Below, piece after piece: positions 17,849 through 24,795 of a DNA stretch of 25,762 nt. Where the stretch lies: contig JAMOOT010000376.1 in NCBI GenBank assembly GCA_027065215.1, positions 1 to 25,762 of the forward strand. The letters are read 5' to 3'. Both the position numbers and the translations under genes were made by a program. Positions within the stretch are counted from its first letter, which is position 1. Each line of letters starts with the position of its first letter. Source of the DNA: Candidatus Omnitrophota bacterium. GTDB lineage: Bacteria; Omnitrophota; Gorgyraeia; S143-82. Under the pieces are notes generated by a model, which was not told the DNA's origin, did not search any database, and was given only the letters and a program-made list of their open reading frames with translations.

Positions 17849-17879
17849 ATTATACCACGTCCAATAGATGGCCTGTCAA
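17849..17879 (-). promoter_or_regulatory. Promoter for tRNA-Gln
   Basis: On the minus strand a perfect TTGACA (17874-17879) and a perfect TATAAT (17849-17854) lie 16 nt upstream of the mature 5' end. The 19-nt spacer is longer than the usual 17, but the -10 is extended by TGG, which may compensate. Confidence 0.7.
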
Positions 17880-17927
17880 GATTAACCATTCTACTAATGA
17901 CTCGCCTCTTACGCAAGGGAATCAACT

Positions 17928-18668
17928 TCAATTAATCTTACCAGTACCAACTATACTCACTAATAGCCCAAACAACAGCAACGCTATTGTATTAGGTTCC
18001 GCCACTACTGAATTTGACGATTTATTATCTACGGGAGGAATGCGAACCAGAAAAAGAGCACCCTTATCCATCTCGGAAGAAAAATTCTTCCCCGTCCATA
18101 TCCATTTAGCGGTTAGATCTATACCAGAAATTGGTTTTGAACCATTTTCTTCATACCAAAAACTCTTCCCATCGCAATCCCTGCCATCCGCCTCTGAATG
18201 ATTAGGATTTATTTCCCCATTATTGTAAGCATACCATTCTGCTTTATTCCAAGAATAAGACCGATAATTAACCACATCAAATTGCGGCATCTTATCCCAA
18301 CCCTCTGAAACGGGGGAAACCTGCCAACTATCATCTGAGAAAATTCGTATTCTATTTGATATATCTATCTGAGCAAGAAGCCCCGAACCATTTCCATTAC
18401 TACCGTTTCCCTTATTCTTTACCGCGAAAACTAAATAATCATATCCGCCACTGGATTTTATCCTAACCGAAGCAGACCTCTTCCAAGAATCATAATCATC
18501 ATTATTTAACTTCTCCCAAGATCCCCTCTCCCAATTATAATAGTAGAGATAATTATCCCCCGTAGCAGTAATAGTAATTGTAACCGAAAAACCTTTGTAT
18601 AAACCTGGGCCTAAAACAAACAACACCACTGCAATCCACATCCGCACTGCAAAACTAAACCTCCCCAT
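17928..18668 (-). CDS. Exported protein with PEP-CTERM-like C-terminal anchor
   Basis: A 246-residue protein with a cleavable-looking signal peptide (about 1-29: charged start, then WIAVVLFVLGPGLY), a middle rich in Tyr, Trp, Ser, Asn and Gly, and a C-terminal tail (223-246) reading AEPNTIALLLFGLLVSIVG then TGKIN. The order EP, hydrophobic helix and short basic end resembles PEP-CTERM sorting signals read by exosortase. The match is imperfect, since the motif is AEPN rather than PEP and the end has only one Lys. The middle could be a beta-sandwich surface domain; I recognise no family. GAGGGAG precedes the ATG. No exosortase or polysaccharide genes are in the window. Confidence 0.65.
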   Translation of the reverse strand: MGRFSFAVRMWIAVVLFVLGPGLYKGFSVTITITATGDNYLYYYNWERGSWEKLNNDDYDSWKRSASVRIKSSGGYDYLVFAVKNKGNGSNGNGSGLLAQIDISNRIRIFSDDSWQVSPVSEGWDKMPQFDVVNYRSYSWNKAEWYAYNNGEINPNHSEADGRDCDGKSFWYEENGSKPISGIDLTAKWIWTGKNFSSEMDKGALFLVRIPPVDNKSSNSVVAEPNTIALLLFGLLVSIVGTGKIN

Positions 18669-18780
18669 CTTCTCCCTCTCTTTTCACAACCCACTACTAA
18701 ACAACCATTCCGAAAAGAAATTAACACATTTTTGATACTCTAACACAACCATTTCTTTATATCCTATAAAGAGATAAAAC

Positions 18781-18812
18781 TAGGGAACAATATGTTGATA
18801 ACAAGTTCCCTA
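18781..18812. other. Stem-loop in intergenic region
   Basis: TAGGGAAC (18781-18788) pairs perfectly with GTTCCCTA (18805-18812), and the 16-nt loop contains an inner pairing TGTT-GAT-AACA. On the plus strand an AT-rich but not T-only tract follows, so it is not a clear terminator. It lies about 110 nt upstream of the exported-protein ATG. Confidence 0.45.
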
Positions 18813-18984
18813 TAGTTTATTTTATCATCAACCGACCCTAATTTTTACACCGATTTACCTTGTCTTTGAGAACAAGAGCATATATCATTCCACCAAGAGA
18901 AAGGGAAAAATAATAAAGAGGAGATAAAATACAATACTAAACTAAGGAACATAAACAAAACATCCGCTAATTTCTTAACCCCAT

Positions 18985-19007
18985 GCTTTAGGACACAGTC
19001 CTAAGGG
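18985..19007. repeat. Palindromic repeat, copy 1
   Basis: The core TTAGGAC-aca-GTCCTAA (18988-19004) forms a hairpin, extended by one G-T and one G-C pair. It matches copy 2 at 19986-20008 at 20 of 23 positions, in the same orientation. It begins 15 nt past the antitoxin stop codon. Confidence 0.75.
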
Positions 19008-19022
19008 AAACTTTTAAAATCA

Positions 19023-19280
19023 TCATTTCACAAATTCGCCCCTGTCGGTTACAAACTTGTGAATCAGGCTGGAGATCAAGATTTGGTACGGGATCCCTTC
19101 CTCCAATGCCTTGGCTTGGATGCCCATAAAATCGTATTCGCTAAGGCGGATCGTTACCCTCCGGGGCTTCTTCATCATCGGTTGAGCGTAATCTTTATAC
19201 CGATCTACCTCATCTTTACCCAAAGAAACAAATTTACCCTCTTCGAAATCTTTTAATATCTGTTTTTCTTTATCTATCAT
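19023..19280 (-). CDS. CopG-family antitoxin (PF12441-like ribbon-helix-helix)
   Basis: An 85-residue protein. The C-terminal half has the pattern of the CopG antitoxin family: KPRRVTIRLSEYDFMGIQAKA (38-58), then EEGIPYQILISSLIHKFV (60-77), where the first strand pairs to bind DNA and the IPYQ-LI-S-H motif is typical. The N-terminal FEEGKFVSLGKDEVDRYKDYA region would contact a toxin. A very strong AAGGAGGG precedes the ATG. In known systems the toxin gene (BrnT- or RelE-like) is directly upstream; here that place is taken by a NYN-domain gene 63 nt away. It probably autoregulates. No other toxin candidate of usual size is seen around it. Confidence 0.85.
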   Translation of the reverse strand: MIDKEKQILKDFEEGKFVSLGKDEVDRYKDYAQPMMKKPRRVTIRLSEYDFMGIQAKALEEGIPYQILISSLIHKFVTDRGEFVK

Positions 19281-19343
19281 AATTCCCTCCTTCCTACCCC
19301 AAAAAGCATTATTATCTAACTGCTATACATTATTAAAGATTCA

Positions 19344-19952
19344 TCACCAAGCATCGGGTTTTTTAATGTTTGAATTGGGTATCTTCTCTGGTAATTGGCT
19401 AAGTGAAAGAGCTCCTTTTCTTATTCTCTTCTTAAAATCACATATAGAAAGCAATTTTTGAGAAAGAACTTTTCTAGAGGGGAAAAGAATACCTATCTTT
19501 ACGCCATAGCCTTCTTTTGCAATTCGCAGAGCTTCAAACAAATCGCTATCGTTAGAAATAAGTACTGCACATTCCATCTTACCTTTGGAAGCGTCATTAA
19601 CCAGATGGACAGCAAGGTTCACATCAGATCCCTTTTCCTCTCGTTTGTATACCCGAACAGTTCGACCTGTCTCCACTTCCTCCATAGTAACGATTTGGGT
19701 CAAAAAGTGACCATAATAGACTTCAATATTGGAGATATAAGATTTAAGTGCTCTAAGATAAACATCCTGCGTTACCGAAGATTTTCCTGAAACCCTCGCT
19801 GTAAAATATTTGATCGAAAGAATTTCGTGATTCGGCAATAGAAGAGAACACAATTTTTGAAGATCTAACCATTTATAGGGTGTACCTTTTAGGACACCAT
19901 AATAAAGATTGAAGCCATCGATATATACTATGGTTCTGTATCTTTTCTCCAT
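19344..19952 (-). CDS. NYN-domain (PIN-like, LabA/DUF88) putative ribonuclease
   Basis: A 202-residue protein with the NYN fold. Its acidic active-site residues are visible: D12 and N15 in YIDGFNLYYG, D110 in EEKGSDVNLAVHL, and D135 and D137 in ISNDSDLFEAL. By family these coordinate metal for RNA cleavage. The C-terminal tail (about 170-202) is basic, then Pro- and Asn-rich. The ATG is fixed by the conserved N-terminus but lacks a Shine-Dalgarno sequence: the 11 nt before it follow directly after a stem-loop. The CopG antitoxin gene follows after 63 nt on the same strand, so it may be the toxin of an unusual pair. A plain RNA-processing role is the alternative. Confidence 0.85.
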   Translation of the reverse strand: MEKRYRTIVYIDGFNLYYGVLKGTPYKWLDLQKLCSLLLPNHEILSIKYFTARVSGKSSVTQDVYLRALKSYISNIEVYYGHFLTQIVTMEEVETGRTVRVYKREEKGSDVNLAVHLVNDASKGKMECAVLISNDSDLFEALRIAKEGYGVKIGILFPSRKVLSQKLLSICDFKKRIRKGALSLSQLPEKIPNSNIKKPDAW

Positions 19953-19963
19953 AAAACCAAGCA

Positions 19964-19983
19964 GGGGCTGATTTCTCAGCCCC
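19964..19983 (-). other. Leader stem-loop 1 upstream of the NYN gene
   Basis: GGGGCTGA (19964-19971) and TCAGCCCC (19976-19983) form a perfect 8-bp GC-rich stem with a 4-nt loop, 11 nt before the NYN start codon. In the transcript it would occupy the usual ribosome-binding region. Confidence 0.7.
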
Positions 19984-19985
19984 GC

Positions 19986-20008
19986 GCCTTAGGACGGAGT
20001 CCTAAGGG
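19986..20008. repeat. Palindromic repeat, copy 2
   Basis: CCTTAGGAC-gga-GTCCTAAGG (19987-20007) is a perfect 9-bp hairpin. It is the second copy of the element at 18985-19007. Three nucleotides separate it from leader stem-loop 1, so the NYN leader would consist of two stacked hairpins. Confidence 0.78.
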
Positions 20009-20023
20009 GAGTTACCTGTCTAA

Positions 20024-20053
20024 ATTTTAGTCCAGATAAAATGGGGATGTCAA
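20024..20053 (-). promoter_or_regulatory. Promoter for the NYN-CopG pair
   Basis: On the minus strand a perfect TTGACA (20048-20053), an 18-nt spacer and TAAAAT (20024-20029). Transcription would begin near 20017, giving a leader of about 65 nt made almost entirely of the two stem-loops. Confidence 0.6.
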
Positions 20054-20076
20054 CTTAAACATTATCCAATGTTGAG

Positions 20077-20266
20077 AATAGGAAAGGACATCGTTCCATT
20101 GAGAAAAGGGAAAAATGGAGACGGCGCGAAATTTTGGGGAAGATATACATCACCTTACAAATTAGCAAAAGAGAAAGAACCAAATATCCATCCACTATTT
20201 CTTTGTTTACTACCAATAAATCTTGATTCTGCTATGTGGCAACTTTATAATCAGACTATATCCCAA
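20077..20266. repeat. Imperfect direct repeat, copy A (about 190 nt)
   Basis: Aligns by eye with 21643-21827 in the same orientation. It shares a 17-nt identical run (20097-20113 with 21663-21679) and many shorter runs such as AGATATACATCACC, with small insertions and deletions; similarity fades at the 3' end. The two copies flank the ATPase gene at 20332-21585. I do not recognise the element. Confidence 0.75.
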
Positions 20267-20331
20267 TGGAATGATATCCATGCCAAGCTTTATTTAATTT
20301 AGAACAAGATTAGTCCTTCTTTTGTAAGGGA

Positions 20332-21585
20332 TTAGAACTCCAACTTCCCCAATTCCCAGATAGCAATGAACTTTATCAAACAGTTCTTCCAGTGTCTATC
20401 CCCTGAAACGTTTTCACTAATCACATAGGCCATCTTAGGCCTATACTTGTTAATAAAAACAGACAATCCCTTAGGCAATGCCATAGAATCTTTCCATTTC
20501 AATTTTACTTCTATAGGAATAACCTCATCTCCTGCTTCTACTATGAAATCCACCTCTGCACCAGATTGAGTCCTCCAAAAGTATAGGCTAAAACCTTTCT
20601 CCCCAATTCGCTCTTTTAGAAACCTAAAAACAAAATTCTCAATTGCAGCCCCCCTTTCCTGCTGTGTCATCGAAAAATTTCTATTAAGAAGAAAGTGCAT
20701 CATACCAGTGTCAATAAAATAATACTTCGGAGCTTTCACAATCTCCTTTGCGATATTTCTATGGAAAGGATTAACCCGATACAAGACAAAAGTCTTTTCA
20801 GCATAGTAAAGATATTTCTTCACTATCGGCAAGGATATATCTAACAAAGATGAGAGATTGGAATAGTTTATCAATTGCCCTATCTGTCCTGCAACCAATT
20901 TCATTAAAGAGGAAAACACATCGGGACGTCTTACCCCGAGCAAAAATGAGATATCCTTCTCCAAATAACTCATCACAATCTCATTTAATATCATCTGCTT
21001 CTCCCGAGCCGATTTCTCCAACACCACTCTGGGATAACCTCCCCAAGACAGATATTCATTAAAAAGGTCAAAAAATGCATTTTTGTTAACAGCAGCAAAA
21101 TCCCACATATTGGTATAGGCATAACCCGTCTTGTACATAAAAAACTCCTCAAACGACAATGGCATCAATTCAAATACACGCTTTCTTCCAGTCAAAGACT
21201 CATGTATCTTCTCCTTCAACTCAAGACTTCCCGAACCAGAAACCACCATTTTCCAAGGCAACTGTCTGTCATACACCCCTTTAAGAAAAAGTCCTGCATT
21301 GACTAAACGTTGCACCTCATCAATAAACACAACTCCATAATTATCACCAAACTCAAGATTTAGCCTCCTAATAAAACTCATCTGAGAATTAAAGACCTCC
21401 CGATCATAATCAAAATCAAGGCTTAAAAACAAAGTCTTAACCCCCTGCCTCATAAGATAAGATTCCAACATCTGCATCACAGTAGTCTTGCCTGACTGCC
21501 TCGGCCCAACAATCAAAGCGATTTCCTTCTTAGGCAGAAACTTAACCAAGTCATCAAATATGCTTCTTGATATTTTGTAATCCAT
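20332..21585 (-). CDS. AAA+ ATPase with DUF4143 domain (no. 1)
   Basis: A 417-residue member of the AAA_14/DUF4143 family, whose cellular role is not established. It has Walker A GPRQSGKTT (about 27-35), Walker B VVFIDEVQ, the sensor-1-like VSGSGS, and then a winged-helix-like segment (about 230-280, INYSNLSSLLDISLPIVKKYL). The C-terminal region has a PD-(D/E)xK nuclease-like pattern GAEVDF...PIEVK (E344, D346, E359, K361). The frame is intact. There is no ribosome site, and a -10 box sits 6 nt before the ATG, so translation may be leaderless. It is flanked by 190-nt direct repeats. Confidence 0.9.
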   Translation of the reverse strand: MDYKISRSIFDDLVKFLPKKEIALIVGPRQSGKTTVMQMLESYLMRQGVKTLFLSLDFDYDREVFNSQMSFIRRLNLEFGDNYGVVFIDEVQRLVNAGLFLKGVYDRQLPWKMVVSGSGSLELKEKIHESLTGRKRVFELMPLSFEEFFMYKTGYAYTNMWDFAAVNKNAFFDLFNEYLSWGGYPRVVLEKSAREKQMILNEIVMSYLEKDISFLLGVRRPDVFSSLMKLVAGQIGQLINYSNLSSLLDISLPIVKKYLYYAEKTFVLYRVNPFHRNIAKEIVKAPKYYFIDTGMMHFLLNRNFSMTQQERGAAIENFVFRFLKERIGEKGFSLYFWRTQSGAEVDFIVEAGDEVIPIEVKLKWKDSMALPKGLSVFINKYRPKMAYVISENVSGDRHWKNCLIKFIAIWELGKLEF

Positions 21586-21591
21586 AGTTTC

Positions 21592-21620
21592 ATTTTAATT
21601 CGGTTATTTTTAAAAATCAA
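21592..21620 (-). promoter_or_regulatory. Promoter of ATPase 1, candidate leaderless
   Basis: On the minus strand TTGATT (21615-21620), a 17-nt spacer and TAAAAT (21592-21597), then exactly 6 nt to the ATG at 21585. Transcription would start at or next to the start codon. No Shine-Dalgarno sequence is present. Confidence 0.5.
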
Positions 21621-21642
21621 GTTAATCTTTTGAAGTTATGCG

Positions 21643-21827
21643 AATAGGAAGGGACATCGCTTCATTGAGAAAAGGGAAATTGGAGACGGCACGAAATCTC
21701 GGGAAAGATATACATCACCCTACAAATTGGCAAAAGAGAAAAACAAAAATCCACACATTATTTTTCCACCCACCACCAATAGGTCTTGACCTCCACTACG
21801 AACCAACTCTATAAGAACGTATCCCAA
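21643..21827. repeat. Imperfect direct repeat, copy B (about 185 nt)
   Basis: Partner of copy A at 20077-20266, same orientation. In this copy a plus-strand frame from the ATG at 21638 reads MRIGRDIASLRKGKLETARN and continues to a TAA after about 60 codons, while copy A needs a frameshift to match. A decayed gene is therefore possible, but neither copy has a ribosome site. Confidence 0.75.
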
Positions 21828-21991
21828 GCAACCAAATGTTACGTCAAACTCTGAAAAAGTTGACCAACCCCTTGCCAAAAGGGAAAGACAAATACTCATA
21901 CTAACGAGCAAGGAATTACACGATTTTTAGGGTAAGTGTTCCCATAACAAGCAAGCATATTTACTGTTAATACCTTTACTTCCCAAACCCA

Positions 21992-22034
21992 AATTTATGT
22001 AATTTGCAACTTCAAGTTGCAAATTACATAAATT
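21992..22034. promoter_or_regulatory. Perfect 43-bp palindrome over the ATPase 2 promoter
   Basis: Two 21-nt arms (21992-22012 and 22014-22034) are exact reverse complements around one central C at 22013; the inner part is TTGCAACTT-C-AAGTTGCAA. The right arm contains the proposed -35 box, and the palindrome ends 16 nt before the ATG. It is a natural operator candidate, or, as DNA, a cruciform. Confidence 0.85.
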
Positions 22035-22044
22035 GTGATATCCT
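22017..22044 (+). promoter_or_regulatory. Promoter of ATPase 2, candidate leaderless
   Basis: TTGCAA (22017-22022), a 16-nt spacer and TATCCT (22039-22044), then 6 nt to the ATG at 22051. The -10 match is weaker than for ATPases 1 and 3, but the distance to the ATG is the same. Confidence 0.4.
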
Positions 22045-22050
22045 TTATTT

Positions 22051-23235
22051 ATGAGGAAGGCGCAATATGTACACAGGAAATTAGAAGATGTATTAAAAAA
22101 AAGGATACGACAGTTTCCATCTATTCTCCTTACAGGTCCTCGACAAACTGGGAAATCTACTTTACTACAAAAAACTTTTGGCTCATTTAACTATGTCTCC
22201 TTAGATAGCCCTATTCAGAGAGAAATAGCAATAAATGATCCAATATCCTTTTTAGAAAATAATCCAACTCCATTGATACTCGACGAAATTCAATACGCTC
22301 CTCAACTGCTTCCGTACATAAAGATAATTATCGATAAGAATAGAACAAAATCCGGACAGTTTATCTTAACCGGATCACAATACTTTCCTCTAATGCAAGG
22401 AATAAGTGAAACATTAACTGGAAGAATTTCTATAAACGAATTATTAGGATTTTCCTTAGAAGAAATTTCTCCTAAAAAGACAAATCCAATCACTTGCTTC
22501 AGTCTGATTCACAAAGGGTGGTTCCCAGAAGTAGCTCTTGGTAGAGTGGACCCAGATGCCTTCTACGATTCCTATCTTAAAACATATTTGGAAAGAGATC
22601 TGAGACAAGTAACCTCAGTAAAAGATCTTCTTCTTTTCCAAAATTTCATAGAGCTACTTGCTGCAAGAACTTCAAACATATTAAACCTAAATGAAATAGC
22701 CAAAGAATGTGGAATCAGTCATACAACAGCCCAAAAATGGTTATCCATACTTGCAACGGGTAGATTAATATATCTATTGAGGCCATATTACAAAAACATC
22801 TCTAAGCGAATAATCAAAAGTCCCAAACTATATTTCACAGATACAGGCCTTGTAAGTTATATTTTAAAATACACATCTCCTGAAACCTTATTCAAAGGGG
22901 CAATGAAAGGCCCAATATTCGAAACATTCGCAATTATAGAAATCCTTAAATACAAACTAAACCATTCGTCTGTATTCGAAATGTATTTCCTGAGAGATTC
23001 AAATCATAATGAAATAGATTTAATAATAGAATACGGAGACAATAAGATACTAATTGAAATAAAGGCAACTTCTACACCAACCCAATCCCATTGGAAAACA
23101 CTAAAAAGATTATCCCATCTTTTTAACCCATCCAAATCATACTTAATCAGCCTATATCCAGAAAAAATTCAATTGGACAAAGGAATAATTAACATACCTT
23201 GGAATCGCATTCCTGAGATATTTGAAAGAAAATAA
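22051..23235 (+). CDS. AAA+ ATPase with DUF4143 domain (no. 2)
   Basis: A 394-residue family member and the only plus-strand gene in the window. It has Walker A GPRQTGKST (about 29-37), Walker B LILDEIQYAP, sensor-1-like LTGSQY, a DUF4143 winged-helix segment (LNEIAKECGISHTTAQKWLSI) and a nuclease-like C-terminus HNEIDL...IEIK (E321, D323, E336, K338). It is clearly diverged from the other ATPases here, so this is not a recent tandem duplication. It diverges from ATPase 1 and converges on ATPase 3 with a 69-nt gap. No Shine-Dalgarno sequence precedes the ATG, and a 43-bp palindrome covers its promoter, suggesting tight or self-regulation. Confidence 0.9.
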   Translation: MRKAQYVHRKLEDVLKKRIRQFPSILLTGPRQTGKSTLLQKTFGSFNYVSLDSPIQREIAINDPISFLENNPTPLILDEIQYAPQLLPYIKIIIDKNRTKSGQFILTGSQYFPLMQGISETLTGRISINELLGFSLEEISPKKTNPITCFSLIHKGWFPEVALGRVDPDAFYDSYLKTYLERDLRQVTSVKDLLLFQNFIELLAARTSNILNLNEIAKECGISHTTAQKWLSILATGRLIYLLRPYYKNISKRIIKSPKLYFTDTGLVSYILKYTSPETLFKGAMKGPIFETFAIIEILKYKLNHSSVFEMYFLRDSNHNEIDLIIEYGDNKILIEIKATSTPTQSHWKTLKRLSHLFNPSKSYLISLYPEKIQLDKGIINIPWNRIPEIFERK

Positions 23236-23304
23236 CCATAATATTGGCCCTATACTGTCCCTATTTAAGGGATGATAAAAGAAGGTAGAATAAATAGAAA
23301 TCTG

Positions 23305-24501
23305 TTAATCTACAATCACTTCTCTTAAAAAATCCTCTAAGGTCAGTGCAACAACTGAATCCGTTAACCTCATTTTCTCCTTTCCCGTATAAATCACATA
23401 TCCCCTTTTGCAGATCTTAGAATAATCCTTCATAAATAACTTAATCCCACGTAGATCAGAGGCCGCTACATTAGACGATAACTTAATTTCAACAGGGATA
23501 ACCTCTTTATCCAATCGAATAACACAATCGACCTCTGCTCCTCCCTTTGTCCTCCAATAGAAAACATTTGCGCCTAAACGGAAAAGACGCAGATACTGAA
23601 TTATCTCTGATATAACCCTCTGTTCAAACAAAAATCCTTCCTCGCCCCAAAAATCAGCAATAACATTGCGAACTCCCACATCAAAGAAGATAAATTTTAC
23701 TCCGTGGGAAATACGCTTTCTCGCATGCCAAAGAAAAGGCTCAACCCGTTCAACAATCAGGGTATCTTCCAATACTGAAAAAAATTGTTTCACCGTCATA
23801 GGGCTTACTCCTACTTCCCTTCCAATATTGGAATAATTGACAATCTTGCCTGACTCAATCGCTGCCAAATGCAAGAACCTTGAAAAAAAACTCAGCCTCC
23901 TCACAAGCGCTTCGGCCTTTACTTCCTGTTCCAAATATACATAAAAATACGATCGCAAAAAATCTCGGCGATCTAAATCATTTTCAGCTAAAACCACAGG
24001 CGGCATACTCCCCCACTTAAGAACATTTTTTATATCAAAAGAAATAAATGAATCTTTCACAGCATCTCTTATTTCTTCAAATAAAAACGGCCCCATTTTA
24101 TAAAAATCAACCCTTCCCGCAAGCATATTCGCCCCTGCTTTGCGCAATTTTCTCGCAGAAGAGCCGGTTATAACGAACACATAACCAAAATTATCTATCA
24201 AAAATTGAACGCTATTTAATAAATCAGGCAAGCGCTGGACTTCATCAATAAATATAACCGTAGATACAGGCAGAGATCTTACAATATCAACAAATGAGGC
24301 TGGATTTACCTCCATCTGTAAATAAAAGGCGGGATCCATAAGGGAAAACTCCTTGTAATCAAGGTGTTGTAATATGTCCCTTACAAAAGTGGTCTTGCCT
24401 ACCTGCCTTGGCCCTAAGATAATCACAGAACGGTGCCTTTTAAGAGAAAAGAGCACTTTATCCGTCCATATTCTATGGATTATTTTATTTTTTCCTGCCA
24501 T
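23305..24501 (-). CDS. AAA+ ATPase with DUF4143 domain (no. 3)
   Basis: A 398-residue member. It has Walker A GPRQVGKTTF (about 30-39), Walker B VIFIDEVQRLPD, sensor-1-like ITGSSARKLRKAG, a winged-helix segment (NYSNIGREVGVSPMTVKQFFSV) and a nuclease-like C-terminus GAEVDC...PVEIK (E323, D325, E338, K340). The predicted -10 box sits 6 nt before the ATG with no ribosome site. The 294 nt upstream, to the end of ATPase 4, hold no gene I can support. Confidence 0.9.
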   Translation of the reverse strand: MAGKNKIIHRIWTDKVLFSLKRHRSVIILGPRQVGKTTFVRDILQHLDYKEFSLMDPAFYLQMEVNPASFVDIVRSLPVSTVIFIDEVQRLPDLLNSVQFLIDNFGYVFVITGSSARKLRKAGANMLAGRVDFYKMGPFLFEEIRDAVKDSFISFDIKNVLKWGSMPPVVLAENDLDRRDFLRSYFYVYLEQEVKAEALVRRLSFFSRFLHLAAIESGKIVNYSNIGREVGVSPMTVKQFFSVLEDTLIVERVEPFLWHARKRISHGVKFIFFDVGVRNVIADFWGEEGFLFEQRVISEIIQYLRLFRLGANVFYWRTKGGAEVDCVIRLDKEVIPVEIKLSSNVAASDLRGIKLFMKDYSKICKRGYVIYTGKEKMRLTDSVVALTLEDFLREVIVD

Positions 24502-24507
24502 ATTTAA

Positions 24508-24536
24508 AATATAACTTAAAATTTGCCCGAATTCAA
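24508..24536 (-). promoter_or_regulatory. Promoter of ATPase 3, candidate leaderless
   Basis: On the minus strand TTGAAT (24531-24536), a 17-nt spacer and TATATT (24508-24513), then 6 nt to the ATG at 24501. Another TATAAT-like box lies upstream near 24543 but has no good -35. Confidence 0.5.
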
Positions 24537-24795
24537 TCCGCGATTATAATCATCACCCGTAGTGTATAATAGCTTGTGCAAATTTATAGTTTTGTTTTGG
24601 TAAAAGTTGAAGAATATCAACCCAATCCGTATAAAATCCATATAAAATTCGATTAACTGTAGTCATCCATTAACTCCTTACGACCACTGTTATAATTGGA
24701 CTAAACCATAAGAAACGGAACCTGCTATGACTTTTTCTTCTTCCTCCCTTGACAAACTTAGGACATCACAATCGGGAGAGAAAAACACAACAATG

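Larger units (their letters stand above)
18669..19022. other. 354-nt AT-rich intergenic region
   Basis: No credible gene is seen. It contains two structured elements described separately: a stem-loop at 18781-18812 and the first copy of a palindromic repeat at 18985-19007. I find no clear promoter for the exported-protein gene here. Confidence 0.6.
19953..20331. other. 379-nt region between NYN and ATPase genes
   Basis: It holds the NYN leader with two stem-loops, its promoter, and copy A of a 190-nt repeat. The plus-strand 77-codon frame at 20069-20302 is not credible: it has no ribosome site, and the matching stretch in copy B is frame-shifted relative to it. Confidence 0.6.
21586..22050. 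other. 465-nt divergent intergenic region between ATPases 1 and 2
   Basis: It contains the promoter of ATPase 1, repeat copy B, about 165 nt with nothing I recognise, and the 43-bp palindrome overlapping the ATPase 2 promoter. The 63-codon minus-strand frame at 21720-21911 lacks a ribosome site or homology and is not called. Confidence 0.6.

Noticed and set aside
17587..17935. Plus-strand frames across the tRNA
   Set aside because: They are antisense readings of a well-folded tRNA-Gln and have no independent support.
18985..19007. Rho-independent terminator after the CopG gene
   Set aside because: The hairpin is in the right place, but no U tract follows on the minus strand, and the same element occurs upstream of the NYN gene, where a terminator would make no sense.
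19953..20053. Type III toxin-antitoxin RNA
   Set aside because: Type III antitoxin RNAs are tandem repeats before a ToxN-like gene. Here there are two unlike hairpins and a NYN protein, and a protein antitoxin is present.
20069..20302. 77-codon plus-strand frame as a gene
   Set aside because: No ribosome site. It coincides with repeat copy A, and the matching repeat copy B is in a different frame after a short indel.
21720..21911. 63-codon minus-strand frame as a gene
   Set aside because: No ribosome site or recognisable motif, and it runs through repeat copy B on the strand opposite to its best frame.
23236..23304. Bidirectional terminator between ATPases 2 and 3
   Set aside because: The only pairing, CCCT with AGGG around ATTTA, is a 4-bp stem without U tracts.
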